A stretch of DNA of 64,000 nucleotides from Brachybacterium tyrofermentans (GTDB lineage: Bacteria; Actinomycetota; Actinomycetes; Actinomycetales; Dermabacteraceae): contig NZ_JABUXW010000001.1 of NCBI RefSeq assembly GCF_014897585.1, positions 124,001 to 188,000 on the forward strand. The letters run 5' to 3'. Shown here in pieces: positions 35,410 to 44,337 of this stretch. The notes beneath the pieces are model-generated. The model was not told the DNA's origin and searched no databases. It was given only the letters and a program-made list of their open reading frames with translations. The position numbers were made by a program, and so were the translations under genes. The first letter of the stretch is position 1, and the number at the start of each line of letters is the position of its first letter.

Positions 35410-36378
35410 ATGGCACCCGCACCAGATTCCGGCGCCGACGTAACTGTGCTGGTGGTCGCGTACCGACATGCCGAGTACGTCGTCGAGTGCCTGGAGAGCA
35501 TCCGGCAGCAGACTGCCGTGCCCGGGCGGGTGATCATCGCGGATGACAACTCTCCGGACGACACCTCCGCCGTCATCACCGCCTATCTCGATGCTCATCC
35601 CGGCTTCGGGGAGTTTCGACGGAACGACGAGAACATCGGTCTCAACAGAACGCTGAACAAGAATCTCGCGACCGTCACCAGCAGGTATTTCACCTATATC
35701 TCGGCGGACGACGTGATGAGGCCTCAGCGCATCGAGCGGCATCTCGCTCTGATGGAGAAGGCTCCGGACGCCGCACTCGCCTACAGCGACGCCGTGGTCA
35801 TCGACGGGGAGTCCGCCGTCCTGCACGAGACGTCGCAGACAGAGTTCCCCTGGCCTGCAGGCCCCGAGGACCGCGAGAGGCCTTTCGCTGCGCTTCTGCA
35901 CACCAACTGGATGCCTGCGGCGTCGCTGTTCCTGCGCACCGAGGTGCTGCAGGATGCCGGTGGCTATCGGGCGGACCTCTTCTACGAGGACTTCGAGCTC
36001 CTCGTCCGGCTGTCCAAGCATCATCGGTTCGTCTGGACGGACGAAGCACTCGTCGGCGTGCGCCGGCTGGAGACCTCCTTGGGGGCGACCGGCTTCGCCT
36101 CGACGAACCCGTCCTTCCTGGTAGCGCTGGATGCCGCGCTGCGGCACTATGCCGATGCCGAGGAACCGCTGCGGGGGCAGGCGGCCTCGACGCGGTGGGA
36201 ACTGGCGAAGCGTGCGTACCGTTCGACGATGCGGCCCCGAGAGTCGTTGTCGCTGCTCTGGAACGCACGCAAGGGCGCGTCCCGCCGAGCGGCCGTCCTG
36301 CGGCACTTGGTGGCCTGGGCGCTTGAGGCCGGCCGCTCGTTCGCAGCACCTCACGTCATCTCGAGGGCACGCTCATGA
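35410..36378 (+). CDS. Family-2 glycosyltransferase
   Basis: GT-A-fold enzyme adding a sugar from a nucleotide donor to the growing lipid-linked unit, 322 residues. N-terminal VTVLVVAYRHAEYVVECLES, the metal-binding ISADDVMRP (DxD-type Asp-Asp) and FYEDFELLVRLSK (acceptor ED motif). GAGGGAAGG lies before the ATG. First of three coupled rightward genes; the next ATG overlaps its stop. Confidence 0.9.
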   Translation: MAPAPDSGADVTVLVVAYRHAEYVVECLESIRQQTAVPGRVIIADDNSPDDTSAVITAYLDAHPGFGEFRRNDENIGLNRTLNKNLATVTSRYFTYISADDVMRPQRIERHLALMEKAPDAALAYSDAVVIDGESAVLHETSQTEFPWPAGPEDRERPFAALLHTNWMPAASLFLRTEVLQDAGGYRADLFYEDFELLVRLSKHHRFVWTDEALVGVRRLETSLGATGFASTNPSFLVALDAALRHYADAEEPLRGQAASTRWELAKRAYRSTMRPRESLSLLWNARKGASRRAAVLRHLVAWALEAGRSFAAPHVISRARS

Positions 36379-37217
36379 TCACTGGGACCGCACGGCGCTT
36401 GCTGGAGGCCGCCCGAGCGCGCCCAGGAGCTCCGACGGTGCAGTTCACGCCCGATGCCGTGCGGGGTGGGAACATCCTCTACTACTGGCAGTGGGCCTAC
36501 CTCGGGCAGCTCGCCGGGGACCGCCGCTCGGTGCTGCGCACGGACCACATGGATGCGTGGCTCGAGGAGTTCCCCGTTCTGGAGAGCCTCACCGTGTCGC
36601 GCGCGGACGTCTCCCCTCTCGACCAGCGAGCGTTCGCGACGCGGCATCACTTCGGATCCAGCTTCACGGCAGAGGAGAATCGGCTGTTCAGCCGGTGGCT
36701 TCTCGACGGGTCGCCGTCCTTCGAGTCCCGCGTCGAAGCGGCGCGCCGCGTCATCACGGATCGGACATGCGTGATCAACGTGCGCCGCGGCGACTACTAC
36801 CGCGTCCCGGAGTTCCGTGCCGAGTTCGGCATGGACATCCGCGCCCACGTGTCGCAAGCAGTCGAGATCCTCGTACGATCCGGCCGAGCCCCGGAGGACG
36901 TGCTGATCGTCTCCGACGACCTGGGGTGGTGCCGCGACAATCTCCAGGACACGCTCCCGGGTGGATACCGCTCCCTCCCGCACCGGACGAGCCTGTTCGA
37001 CGACCTCGCCGCACTTGTCGCGTCCCGCACGCTGGTGCTCGCCAATTCGACGTTCTCCTACTGGGGGAGCCATCTCGCTGCCGCGCTGCGCGACGACCAC
37101 GTGGCGGTGGCTCCGCCCTACCATCAACGCGTCGCTGCCGGGCCGCCGGTGGATGATCTGTTCGACCCACGGTGGGAGCGCACGTCGCTCCCCGCCGATT
37201 CGGAGGGGCCCGCGTGA
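36375..37217 (+). CDS. GT11-like fucosyltransferase
   Basis: A 280-residue protein. NVRRGDYY (R137-R138-G139-D140) matches the donor-binding motif of family 11 alpha-1,2-fucosyltransferases, which is normally H-x-R-R-x-D-Y. VLIVSDDLGWCRDNL and LANSTFSYWGSHLAAA are the other two family motifs. The donor could be GDP-fucose or another GDP-6-deoxyhexose; no GDP-fucose genes are in the window, so the donor is open. ATG/TGA overlap with the preceding gene, TGATG overlap with the next. Confidence 0.85.
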   Translation: MITGTARRLLEAARARPGAPTVQFTPDAVRGGNILYYWQWAYLGQLAGDRRSVLRTDHMDAWLEEFPVLESLTVSRADVSPLDQRAFATRHHFGSSFTAEENRLFSRWLLDGSPSFESRVEAARRVITDRTCVINVRRGDYYRVPEFRAEFGMDIRAHVSQAVEILVRSGRAPEDVLIVSDDLGWCRDNLQDTLPGGYRSLPHRTSLFDDLAALVASRTLVLANSTFSYWGSHLAAALRDDHVAVAPPYHQRVAAGPPVDDLFDPRWERTSLPADSEGPA

Positions 37218-38185
37218 TGTCGTCCGCTCCTGCGATCAGCGTGATCATCCCGTGCCACCAGGCCGCGGGGACTCTTCCGCTCCAGCTGCGCGCACTCGCC
37301 TCTCAGCTGGATGTTCCGCCGTTCGAGCTGCTCATCGTCGACAATCGCTCGACCGACGGGCTGGCCGCAGTGGTCGTAGAGCATCGATCCGCGCTTCTGG
37401 CTGCGGGTGCCACGGCGGTCCGTCTTCTCGACGCCCATGTCGAGTCCGGCGCGTCCTATGCGCGCAACGTGGGTGCCTCCCATGCGTCGACCGACTTCCT
37501 GGTGTTCTGCGACGCGGACGATTGTGTGTCGGCGAGGTGGCTCGCCGATGCCTGGGCTCTCTTCGAACAGGCCGACGCCTTCTCGGGCAGCGCGCTGCCG
37601 ATCCCTGACCCGGAGTTCGGGACGGACATCAGCGCGCTCCGTGATCGGATCGCGCCGGCGGCCCTCCCGGCACCGGAGGTGCGGCATCAGCAGGAGCTCG
37701 CGATCCCGATCCTCATGGGCGGCGATTTCGGGATGCGTCGGTCCCTCTATCTGCAGCTCGGCGGGTTCGACCAGGCGTTGCCGTCCGCCGGCGAGGACAA
37801 CGATCTCGCCATCCGCCTCCGTGCTGCGGGGCGCCCCGTGCTGGACTCGTACGCCATGCGCATCGCCTACCGGACTCGGGAGACAGGACGAGCCCGTCGC
37901 CTCATCGCCCGCCGTGCGGCCTCGACCCATGTGCTGCTCTGCCAGCGGTACGGCGTCTATCGTTCCTCTGCGTTCGTGGGCCGCGGACGCCTACTGATCG
38001 CGACCGTCAAGCTTCCGGCGGCCGCTCTGACGATGCTGCTGAAGCCCGGGCCGCGCGACCTCGACGGGTTCCTCGCCCGGGCTGCAGGCGTCCAGGGCTT
38101 CTGGACGGGAGTGCTGCGCTACCGCGTGTTACGTCGCGTCCCCCGCGCCCGCCTCGGGGTCGGGCTCGAGGAGAGCGTCCGGTGA
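37217..38185 (+). CDS. Family-2 glycosyltransferase
   Basis: A 322-residue GT-A enzyme: AISVIIPCHQAAGTLPLQL, ELLIVDNRSTDG, metal site FCDADDCVS and acceptor motif AGEDNDLAIRLRAAG. The ATG (37217) is the last base of the previous stop (TGATG) with GGAGGGG upstream. It ends four bases from the stop of the opposing operon, leaving no room for a separate terminator. Confidence 0.9.
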   Translation: MSSAPAISVIIPCHQAAGTLPLQLRALASQLDVPPFELLIVDNRSTDGLAAVVVEHRSALLAAGATAVRLLDAHVESGASYARNVGASHASTDFLVFCDADDCVSARWLADAWALFEQADAFSGSALPIPDPEFGTDISALRDRIAPAALPAPEVRHQQELAIPILMGGDFGMRRSLYLQLGGFDQALPSAGEDNDLAIRLRAAGRPVLDSYAMRIAYRTRETGRARRLIARRAASTHVLLCQRYGVYRSSAFVGRGRLLIATVKLPAAALTMLLKPGPRDLDGFLARAAGVQGFWTGVLRYRVLRRVPRARLGVGLEESVR

Positions 38186-38189
38186 GCCC

Positions 38190-39320
38190 TCAGACCTGCG
38201 CCACGTCCCGGAGGTGGGCGACCCGGGCGGCGAACTCGTCCTCCGACGCGTGGCAGCGCATGAAGTCGAGCGCATTCGTGCCCGCCGCTGTGAGCATCTG
38301 AGGAGTCGCGCCCAGCTCCTGCACGGTATCGGCGAGGGCCGCCGTGTCGCCGACCGGGACCTCCCAGCCGGCTCCGTGATCGCGAGCGAACGGGGAGAAC
38401 GCCTCGTGCGCGAATCCGAGCACGGGAACGCCCAGCGCGAAAGACTCCAGGTAGGTGCCGGCCGGATCCGCCTGGGGATAGGGCAGCACCATCAGGTCGA
38501 CGTTCTCCCGCACCGAGGGGATCCATTCCTCCGCGAAAGGCAGGGCTCCGGCGAGGGTGACGCCGGGTCCCGCGGCGCGCTCGATCTCCGGCCGGAGGGC
38601 GCCGTCGCCGTACATGGTCATCGTGGCGTCGAGGCCGCGAGCACGCAGTTCCGCGACCAGCCGTACGGCGTGATGCGGTCCCTTGATCGGGATGTGTCGT
38701 CCGGAGAACCCCAGACGGATCGGCGCCTCCGTGGAGGGCTCGACGGCCCGTGAAGCAGCGATCACCTCACCGGGGACACGGTGATCGAAGAAGAGCATCG
38801 GGGAGCGGCTGAGGTGCCGGTGCGCCGACCAGGAGGCGTAGCCGTTGCACTGGGCCCCTGCCGCTCGACGGATGGACCGGTGGAAGGCCGGGGCTCGGCG
38901 CACGATGCCCGCCGTGATCCGGGCGCGGGACAGGGCCGAGCGTGCCTGGAGCAGTTCGACGCGCAACCGCTGACGCAATCCGTTCTCGAGCGTGAAGACC
39001 GTTCTGGTCGGGTCCCAGGCGCTCAACGCGTAGTTCGCCGGAGCGTGCAACGCCAGGACGACGGCCGGGTCCACTAGGGCCGCGGCGTCCGAGGGCGCAC
39101 GGTCCAGGAGCAGGTCGAACTCCAACTCGTCGCTCGGGACCGCTTCGCCCAGGGCCGTTCCACCGCCGGAGGACGACGGAGCGGAGACGACGATCCGCCC
39201 GGGCCACCCCTGCGCGAACATCCTCAGGCCGCTGATCGTCTTGCGGTCGAACCAGCGCGTGCGGCCGTCCACGCCGACGGGATCGGAGAGGACGAGCAGC
39301 AGGACCGGTTCCTCACTCAT
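38190..39320 (-). CDS. Family-4 glycosyltransferase
   Basis: GT-B enzyme of 376 residues. The C-terminal half has the family-4 marks: RLGFSGRHIPIKGPHHAVRL, TMYGDGALRPEIER, VLPYPQADPAGTYLESFALG and GVPVLGFAH (the E-x7-E-type region is altered). The first half is more divergent and begins VLLLVLSDPVGVDGRTRW. It is the last gene of the 13-gene overlapping operon; its ATG 39320 lies inside the ABC flippase gene. Confidence 0.87.
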   Translation of the reverse strand: MSEEPVLLLVLSDPVGVDGRTRWFDRKTISGLRMFAQGWPGRIVVSAPSSSGGGTALGEAVPSDELEFDLLLDRAPSDAAALVDPAVVLALHAPANYALSAWDPTRTVFTLENGLRQRLRVELLQARSALSRARITAGIVRRAPAFHRSIRRAAGAQCNGYASWSAHRHLSRSPMLFFDHRVPGEVIAASRAVEPSTEAPIRLGFSGRHIPIKGPHHAVRLVAELRARGLDATMTMYGDGALRPEIERAAGPGVTLAGALPFAEEWIPSVRENVDLMVLPYPQADPAGTYLESFALGVPVLGFAHEAFSPFARDHGAGWEVPVGDTAALADTVQELGATPQMLTAAGTNALDFMRCHASEDEFAARVAHLRDVAQV

Positions 39321-41196
39321 CAGGGTCCCCGTCGAGGCCGTGCCCGAGAGGCTCTTCGCGGATCGTGTCGTCCGTGGCCACCGGTCGCCCACCGAGGTCC
39401 CCCAATCGCACCAGGTGCGCGAAGTCCTCGTTGGTGCGCTGCAGCTCGGCGAAGGTGCCTCGGCCGGCGACCGTCCCGTCCTGCAGATAGACGATCTCGT
39501 CGACGTTCTTCACGGTGGAGAGCCTGTGCGCGACGACGATCACGGTCACGTCACCGCTGAGGGCGCTGATGGTCTCCGTGATCTTCCGTTCGGTCTCGTT
39601 GTCCAGAGCGGAGGTCGCCTCGTCGAGGACCAGCAGCTTGGGCTCCCGGTACAGCGCCCGGGCGATACCCACCCGCTGCCGCTGACCACCGGAGAGCCTG
39701 GCGCCCCACTCGCCCGCGCTCGTTCCCAGCCCTTCAGGCATCTCCGAGATGACGTCGGTGAGCTGCGCCTGTTCGATCGCTCTTCCCAGGCGCTCCTGGT
39801 CCGCCTGGTCCGGCGAGAGGTCCATGAGGATGTTCTGGACGATGGAGTCCTCCGTGAGGAAGACGTCCTGGGCGACCATCGAGACATTCGCCTGCCAGGC
39901 GCGCTCTTTCCCCGTCATCTCCGTGCCATCGATCAGCACGCGCCCGGCAGACGGCGAAAGCAGGCCGAGCACGACGTCCACGAGCGTCGTCTTGCCGGCA
40001 CCGGAGCCGCCCACCAGGGCGATCGATCGGCCGAACGGGATGTCGAGGTCGATCCCGCGCAGCACCTCCTCCTCCGCCCCCGGGTACCGGAAGTGCAGTC
40101 CCTCCAGTCGGACACTGTGCCTGAAGGGCAGAGCCTCTGCCTCGAATTCGGTCGCGGTGCCGGTATCCGAATCCAGCAGTTCCTCGTGCACGATCTCGAG
40201 CGACTTCCGGCCCATCCGGAATCCGTTGACGGCCCCGACGAGCATGGAGATGTTGGGCAGCAGCCGGAACCCGGCGGCCACAAACAGGGCCAGCGATCCC
40301 ACGGCCGACTGCGCCGATCCGGTCGAGAAACTGACTGCGAGCAACACTCCGATACCGAGGATGAACAGGATCTCGAGAAGATACTTGGTGATCCCGCTGT
40401 AGAAGTTCCCCTCGCGAGCCGCCTGCTCCGTGTCGGTGATGCCGGCTTCGAAGCGACGCACGAAATGCTCCGCGGAATGCCGGATCTTCGTCTCCTTGAA
40501 ACCGTTGAGCCCCTGGAGCCCAGCGATCGTCGACTCGACGGAGCCGGACATCATGAGGTCGCCGGCGCGAGCGATGCGGGGCCGCACGATCCGCAGATAG
40601 GCGAGGGATGCTGCCACGAAGTACAACAGCGCCAGGAGAGCCTGGACGGGCGTTGCGACCAGCAGCGCGATCACGATCGCGATCACCGTGAGCCCACCGC
40701 TGATCATGGTGATGAGACCGCTGACCATCGCGTTGAACGTCTGACCCACGGCAGCGGTCATGGTCCGGAAGGTCTCCCCGGTCGAGCGCCGTCGGAACTC
40801 GACGTACGGCGATTGCATGACGTTGCGGAAGATGCGCACGGACAGCCACACGCGCTCCCGCGCCACGAAGCCCGTCTGCCACCAGGTGAACGCCATCGTG
40901 CAGACGTCCTTGACGATGAACAGCAGGACGACCGCGAGCACGAGGGCGAGGCCGAACGTCGAGCGATCCAGTGATCCGGTCGATCGCCAGACGATGCCGA
41001 GCGCGCCCTCATCGAGCGGGGCTCCGGTCGCGATGCTGACGAGCGGCAGCACAGTGATGATCGCAGCCGTCTCGAGCAGCGCGAGGATGCCGGAGACCAC
41101 AGCAGCCATCAGCAGCTTCACCTTGGTGCGCCGGTCGAGGACGTCCCGGAGCAGCTGCCACGTGGTGAGAGCGCCCTCCGACGTGCGTGCGCTCAC
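39313..41196 (-). CDS. ABC-type lipid-linked oligosaccharide flippase
   Basis: A 627-residue half-transporter: six N-terminal helices (about 1-320), then an ATPase with Walker A GGSGAGKTTLVDVVLG, signature [16 protein letters not shown], Walker B LLVLDEATSALD and His in VVAHRLSTVK. The size and place in a glycan operon resemble PglK, which turns lipid-linked oligosaccharides across the membrane. No Wzx-type flippase is seen in the window, so this is the best candidate exporter. GTG 41196 overlaps the upstream stop (GTGA). Confidence 0.9.
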   Translation of the reverse strand: MSARTSEGALTTWQLLRDVLDRRTKVKLLMAAVVSGILALLETAAIITVLPLVSIATGAPLDEGALGIVWRSTGSLDRSTFGLALVLAVVLLFIVKDVCTMAFTWWQTGFVARERVWLSVRIFRNVMQSPYVEFRRRSTGETFRTMTAAVGQTFNAMVSGLITMISGGLTVIAIVIALLVATPVQALLALLYFVAASLAYLRIVRPRIARAGDLMMSGSVESTIAGLQGLNGFKETKIRHSAEHFVRRFEAGITDTEQAAREGNFYSGITKYLLEILFILGIGVLLAVSFSTGSAQSAVGSLALFVAAGFRLLPNISMLVGAVNGFRMGRKSLEIVHEELLDSDTGTATEFEAEALPFRHSVRLEGLHFRYPGAEEEVLRGIDLDIPFGRSIALVGGSGAGKTTLVDVVLGLLSPSAGRVLIDGTEMTGKERAWQANVSMVAQDVFLTEDSIVQNILMDLSPDQADQERLGRAIEQAQLTDVISEMPEGLGTSAGEWGARLSGGQRQRVGIARALYREPKLLVLDEATSALDNETERKITETISALSGDVTVIVVAHRLSTVKNVDEIVYLQDGTVAGRGTFAELQRTNEDFAHLVRLGDLGGRPVATDDTIREEPLGHGLDGDPDE

Positions 41197-42326
41197 CGGG
41201 ACCCCGCGATGCGGCCGACGATCTGGTGCAGGTCCGCGATGAATTTCTCCTCGGAGAACTGCCCGGCTCGGTGCGTGACCGACCTCGTGTCCCACGGCCC
41301 GTGATCGTCCATCACGCCCACCCCTGCCCGGATCGATTCCGCGGTCGCCTCCTCGAAGAACGTCCCGTTGGTCTGGTCCTCGATCGTATCCATATAGCCT
41401 CCGGCCCGGAGCGCGAGCGTCGGCGCCCCGTGCGCCCCTGCTTCGAGGGGCGTGAGGCCGAAGTCTTCATGGCTGGCGGCGATCAGTGCCGCGGCGTTGG
41501 CGTAGGCCCAGCGCATCTGGGCATCGGTCAGCCCCTCGACGAGCCGTACATTGCTCGGTGCGCTCGCGAGGAGGCGCTCCCTCTCCGGTCCCTTGCCGAT
41601 GACCAGCAGGCGACGGTCCGGCAGCTCACGGAAGGCCTCGATCACCCGGTCCACGTGCTTGTACGGCTGCAGACGCGAGACCACGAGGTAGTGGCCACCC
41701 TCGGAACCGTCTGCCCCCGCCCAGCCGGCGAGTTCGGGGATCGGCTCCTGAGGGCCCTCTGCGACATCCGGGCTGAACGGCGGGAACAGCGTCGGGGCGT
41801 CGATCCCGTACACCCGGCGGATCCGCTTGCTCACCACCGTGGAGTTGCCCAGGTAGTGGTGCGCGGTCATTGCGGCGCGGCGATCCCAGTGCTTCAGGAA
41901 CGGAGTGAGGCCGGCGAGCGCGAGTCGCTTCGGGTCGAAGCGTCCGGCCTCGCCCAGATAGTCCTCCGGGAGGTACAACCACCGCGCCGGGGAGTGGCAG
42001 TAGACGACCTTCTTCCCCTGCGTGGGGAAGGCGTGCGCCCATCCGGACGAGCTGGCGATCACGACGTCCGCATCGATCCGCTGCCGGGAGGCGGCGGCCG
42101 CGAGCAGCGGCAGCGCCTTGCGCGGATCCCTCCGGAAAGCCCCGATGCGGTTCAGGCCGCTGGTGTGGATCACCTTGTCCCGGTATTCGGGGTAGGTCTG
42201 GTCGGGCTCGTAGAAGAGGGTGTGGATCTCGGCGTCCGGGAAGGCGCGGCAGATCGATAGGACGAGCCTCTCGGCTCCCCCGCGCTGAGTCAGGTAGTCA
42301 TGAGCGATCGCGATGCGGGGTGCCAT
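41193..42326 (-). CDS. Family-4 glycosyltransferase
   Basis: GT-B enzyme, 377 residues, opening RIAIAHDYLTQRGGAERLVL. Later motifs are YLVVSRLQPYKHVDRVIEAF, LLVIGKGPERERL and ASHEDFGLTPLEAGAHGAP (E-x7-E donor site). These resemble mannosyl- and related transferases of the PimB/WbaZ type. The ATG 42326 overlaps the upstream TGA (TGATG). Confidence 0.93.
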   Translation of the reverse strand: MAPRIAIAHDYLTQRGGAERLVLSICRAFPDAEIHTLFYEPDQTYPEYRDKVIHTSGLNRIGAFRRDPRKALPLLAAAASRQRIDADVVIASSSGWAHAFPTQGKKVVYCHSPARWLYLPEDYLGEAGRFDPKRLALAGLTPFLKHWDRRAAMTAHHYLGNSTVVSKRIRRVYGIDAPTLFPPFSPDVAEGPQEPIPELAGWAGADGSEGGHYLVVSRLQPYKHVDRVIEAFRELPDRRLLVIGKGPERERLLASAPSNVRLVEGLTDAQMRWAYANAAALIAASHEDFGLTPLEAGAHGAPTLALRAGGYMDTIEDQTNGTFFEEATAESIRAGVGVMDDHGPWDTRSVTHRAGQFSEEKFIADLHQIVGRIAGSR

Positions 42327-43279
42327 CAATGCTGTCCTTCCGGGGTCGAGGGGATCCGGCTTCCGGCCAGTCCGGCTCCTTCTACAGCCAAGGCGACCAG
42401 CTTTCGCCCGACAGGGCGCGGGACCACGGGCAGCAATCTGTCGACAAAGGCTCCCCCTCGGGTCACTGCCAGTCGGGCGCTTAGGAGGTGCGCCGAGGCA
42501 CCCACCGCCAGTCCCCAGGGCCCGTGCCCCGCCGAAGGCTCACCAACCGGAGCGTCCGGATGCAGGCGACGGAATGTCGTTCGTGCTCGGCCCGCCTCGA
42601 AGGCTTTCACGGCACGTGCTCGGGCTGAGCATGCTGGCCCATGATGCTCTGCCAGCGCCTCTTCAACCACGACGATCGGAATTCCCGCCGCATGAAGGCG
42701 GTATCCGTAGTCGACGTCTTCCCAGCCGTAGCCTCGATAGCGCGCGTCGTATGGGCCGATCTTCTCCCAGGTGTCTCGCGTGATCGAGCAGCTCGCCGCC
42801 CACAGCCTCCAGCGCTCTTTGGGTGGCCTGCTCAGTGCGTGCGCGAGTGAACGCCGAGCCGCGTCCTCTCCGTACGCACGGGTATAGGGGCCGTCCGTGT
42901 GGATATCACGGGTGAGCCCGACAGCGCCGACGGAGCCGTCGTCTGAGTGCGCCGTCGAATGAGCACTGATATAGCCGCGCGGAACGACGAGGTCGTCATC
43001 GCACCGGATCAGCACCCGCCCGCGCGAGGCGTCGAAACCGGCATTGAGTGCAGCCGCTCGACCACGGTTCTCCGGGAAGAGGATGCTTCGTGCAGTCAAC
43101 CGTGACTCCGCACGCACGAGTGCCGAGGTTCCGTCGTCGACGCCGTCGACGACCACGATGATCTCGAAAGACGGTGCGCCGTCCAGCTGCGCGGCAAACG
43201 CATCGAAGAGGGCCGGCAGTCGCTCCACCCCGCGATAGGACGGCACGACGACACTGACCTCGGGACTCGTATTCGTCAC
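42326..43279 (-). CDS. Family-2 glycosyltransferase
   Basis: A 317-residue GT-A enzyme: EVSVVVPSYRGVERLPALFD, EIIVVVDGVDDGT, metal site IRCDDDLVVPRGYI and acceptor site GYGWEDVDYGYRLHAAG with GWED. A C-terminal amphipathic region may bind the membrane. GTG 43279 overlaps the previous stop (GTGA). Confidence 0.92.
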   Translation of the reverse strand: MTNTSPEVSVVVPSYRGVERLPALFDAFAAQLDGAPSFEIIVVVDGVDDGTSALVRAESRLTARSILFPENRGRAAALNAGFDASRGRVLIRCDDDLVVPRGYISAHSTAHSDDGSVGAVGLTRDIHTDGPYTRAYGEDAARRSLAHALSRPPKERWRLWAASCSITRDTWEKIGPYDARYRGYGWEDVDYGYRLHAAGIPIVVVEEALAEHHGPACSARARAVKAFEAGRARTTFRRLHPDAPVGEPSAGHGPWGLAVGASAHLLSARLAVTRGGAFVDRLLPVVPRPVGRKLVALAVEGAGLAGSRIPSTPEGQH

Positions 43280-44337
43280 GGACTGCCCCGCTCTCTGCTC
43301 GTCGCTCCGAGATCGCTGAGCAGCCCCGCCACACGCTCCATCCCGGCCGCCGGCGAATAGCGCCGCTCCCATCGTGCGCGCGCCGCTGCGGACCGTTCGT
43401 GGTCCCCCCGCTCGATATCGGCGAGAGCCTGCTCGATGACGTGAGCGAGGTCATCGGAATCCCCACGCCGGGCGATCCACGGATGATCCACCCCTGCTAC
43501 CTCCGGCAGAGCACCCGACTCCGAGATGACGAACGGGATCCCGGCCGCCATGGCCTCTGCGGCGACGAGACCGAACGACTCCTCGACCACGGATGGGAAG
43601 ACGGCGAGGTCGACCGCCTCGAAGAAATCCTCTCTGTCCACCCAACCCAACTGTTCCACTCGATCTCGAATGGGAGCCAGAGAGCTCTCGAGCGCAGAAC
43701 GGTCGGAATCGTTCCCGAAGCGGTTCTCGCCGGCCAGCACCAGGCGAACGTCGCGTCCTGTGCGCTGCATGAGGCTGCTGGCTGCCTCTGCGAGCAGTAC
43801 GGCCCCCTTCTCCGCAGTGAGGCGGCCAAGGATGCCGATTCTCACCGGACCACGCCTGTCGGACATCGCGCCCCGATACCGAATCTGCTCAGTCCAGTTC
43901 TCGAAGATGGTGGTTCCGTGCAACCGGTCCGCCACAAACCCGGAGGGGACCAGCACGACGCTCGACCTGTTACGTGCCAACCGCTCAAGGGCCGCGTGGG
44001 CACCTACAGGGAGTCGATGCAGATGGACGATCCGTGGACCGATGCCCGTCGTCGCGAGAGACGGAACGAGTCCGTTGCACCAGAGCGGGAGACCGCGGTT
44101 CCGGAGCCGCCAGCGCCACAGCGCTGCTATGTACCCCCCGCGGTCCTTGGCACGCAGTGCCACGGTGCGGAAGCCTTGTTCGTGCGCGCGCTCGATGAGC
44201 TCTGCAGGGCTGCTGGGCGCAAGCACCAGGACGTCAAGCCCCAGCCTGCGGAGTGCTTCGGCGATGTTGAGCAGCATCACCTCGCCGCCCCCGATATCGC
44301 CATTGTTCGTGGCGATCGCGATCGTCGGAGTCCTCAT
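43276..44337 (-). CDS. Family-4 glycosyltransferase
   Basis: GT-B enzyme, 353 residues. TIAIATNNGDIGGGEVMLLN at the start and, in the donor half, RIGILGRLTAEKGAVLLAEA, LVLAGENRFG and VEESFGLVAAEAMAAGIPFV (E-x7-E). ATG 44337 overlaps the polymerase stop (ATGA). The base composition of this gene and its neighbour is a little lower in GC than the flanks. Confidence 0.92.
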   Translation of the reverse strand: MRTPTIAIATNNGDIGGGEVMLLNIAEALRRLGLDVLVLAPSSPAELIERAHEQGFRTVALRAKDRGGYIAALWRWRLRNRGLPLWCNGLVPSLATTGIGPRIVHLHRLPVGAHAALERLARNRSSVVLVPSGFVADRLHGTTIFENWTEQIRYRGAMSDRRGPVRIGILGRLTAEKGAVLLAEAASSLMQRTGRDVRLVLAGENRFGNDSDRSALESSLAPIRDRVEQLGWVDREDFFEAVDLAVFPSVVEESFGLVAAEAMAAGIPFVISESGALPEVAGVDHPWIARRGDSDDLAHVIEQALADIERGDHERSAAARARWERRYSPAAGMERVAGLLSDLGATSRERGSP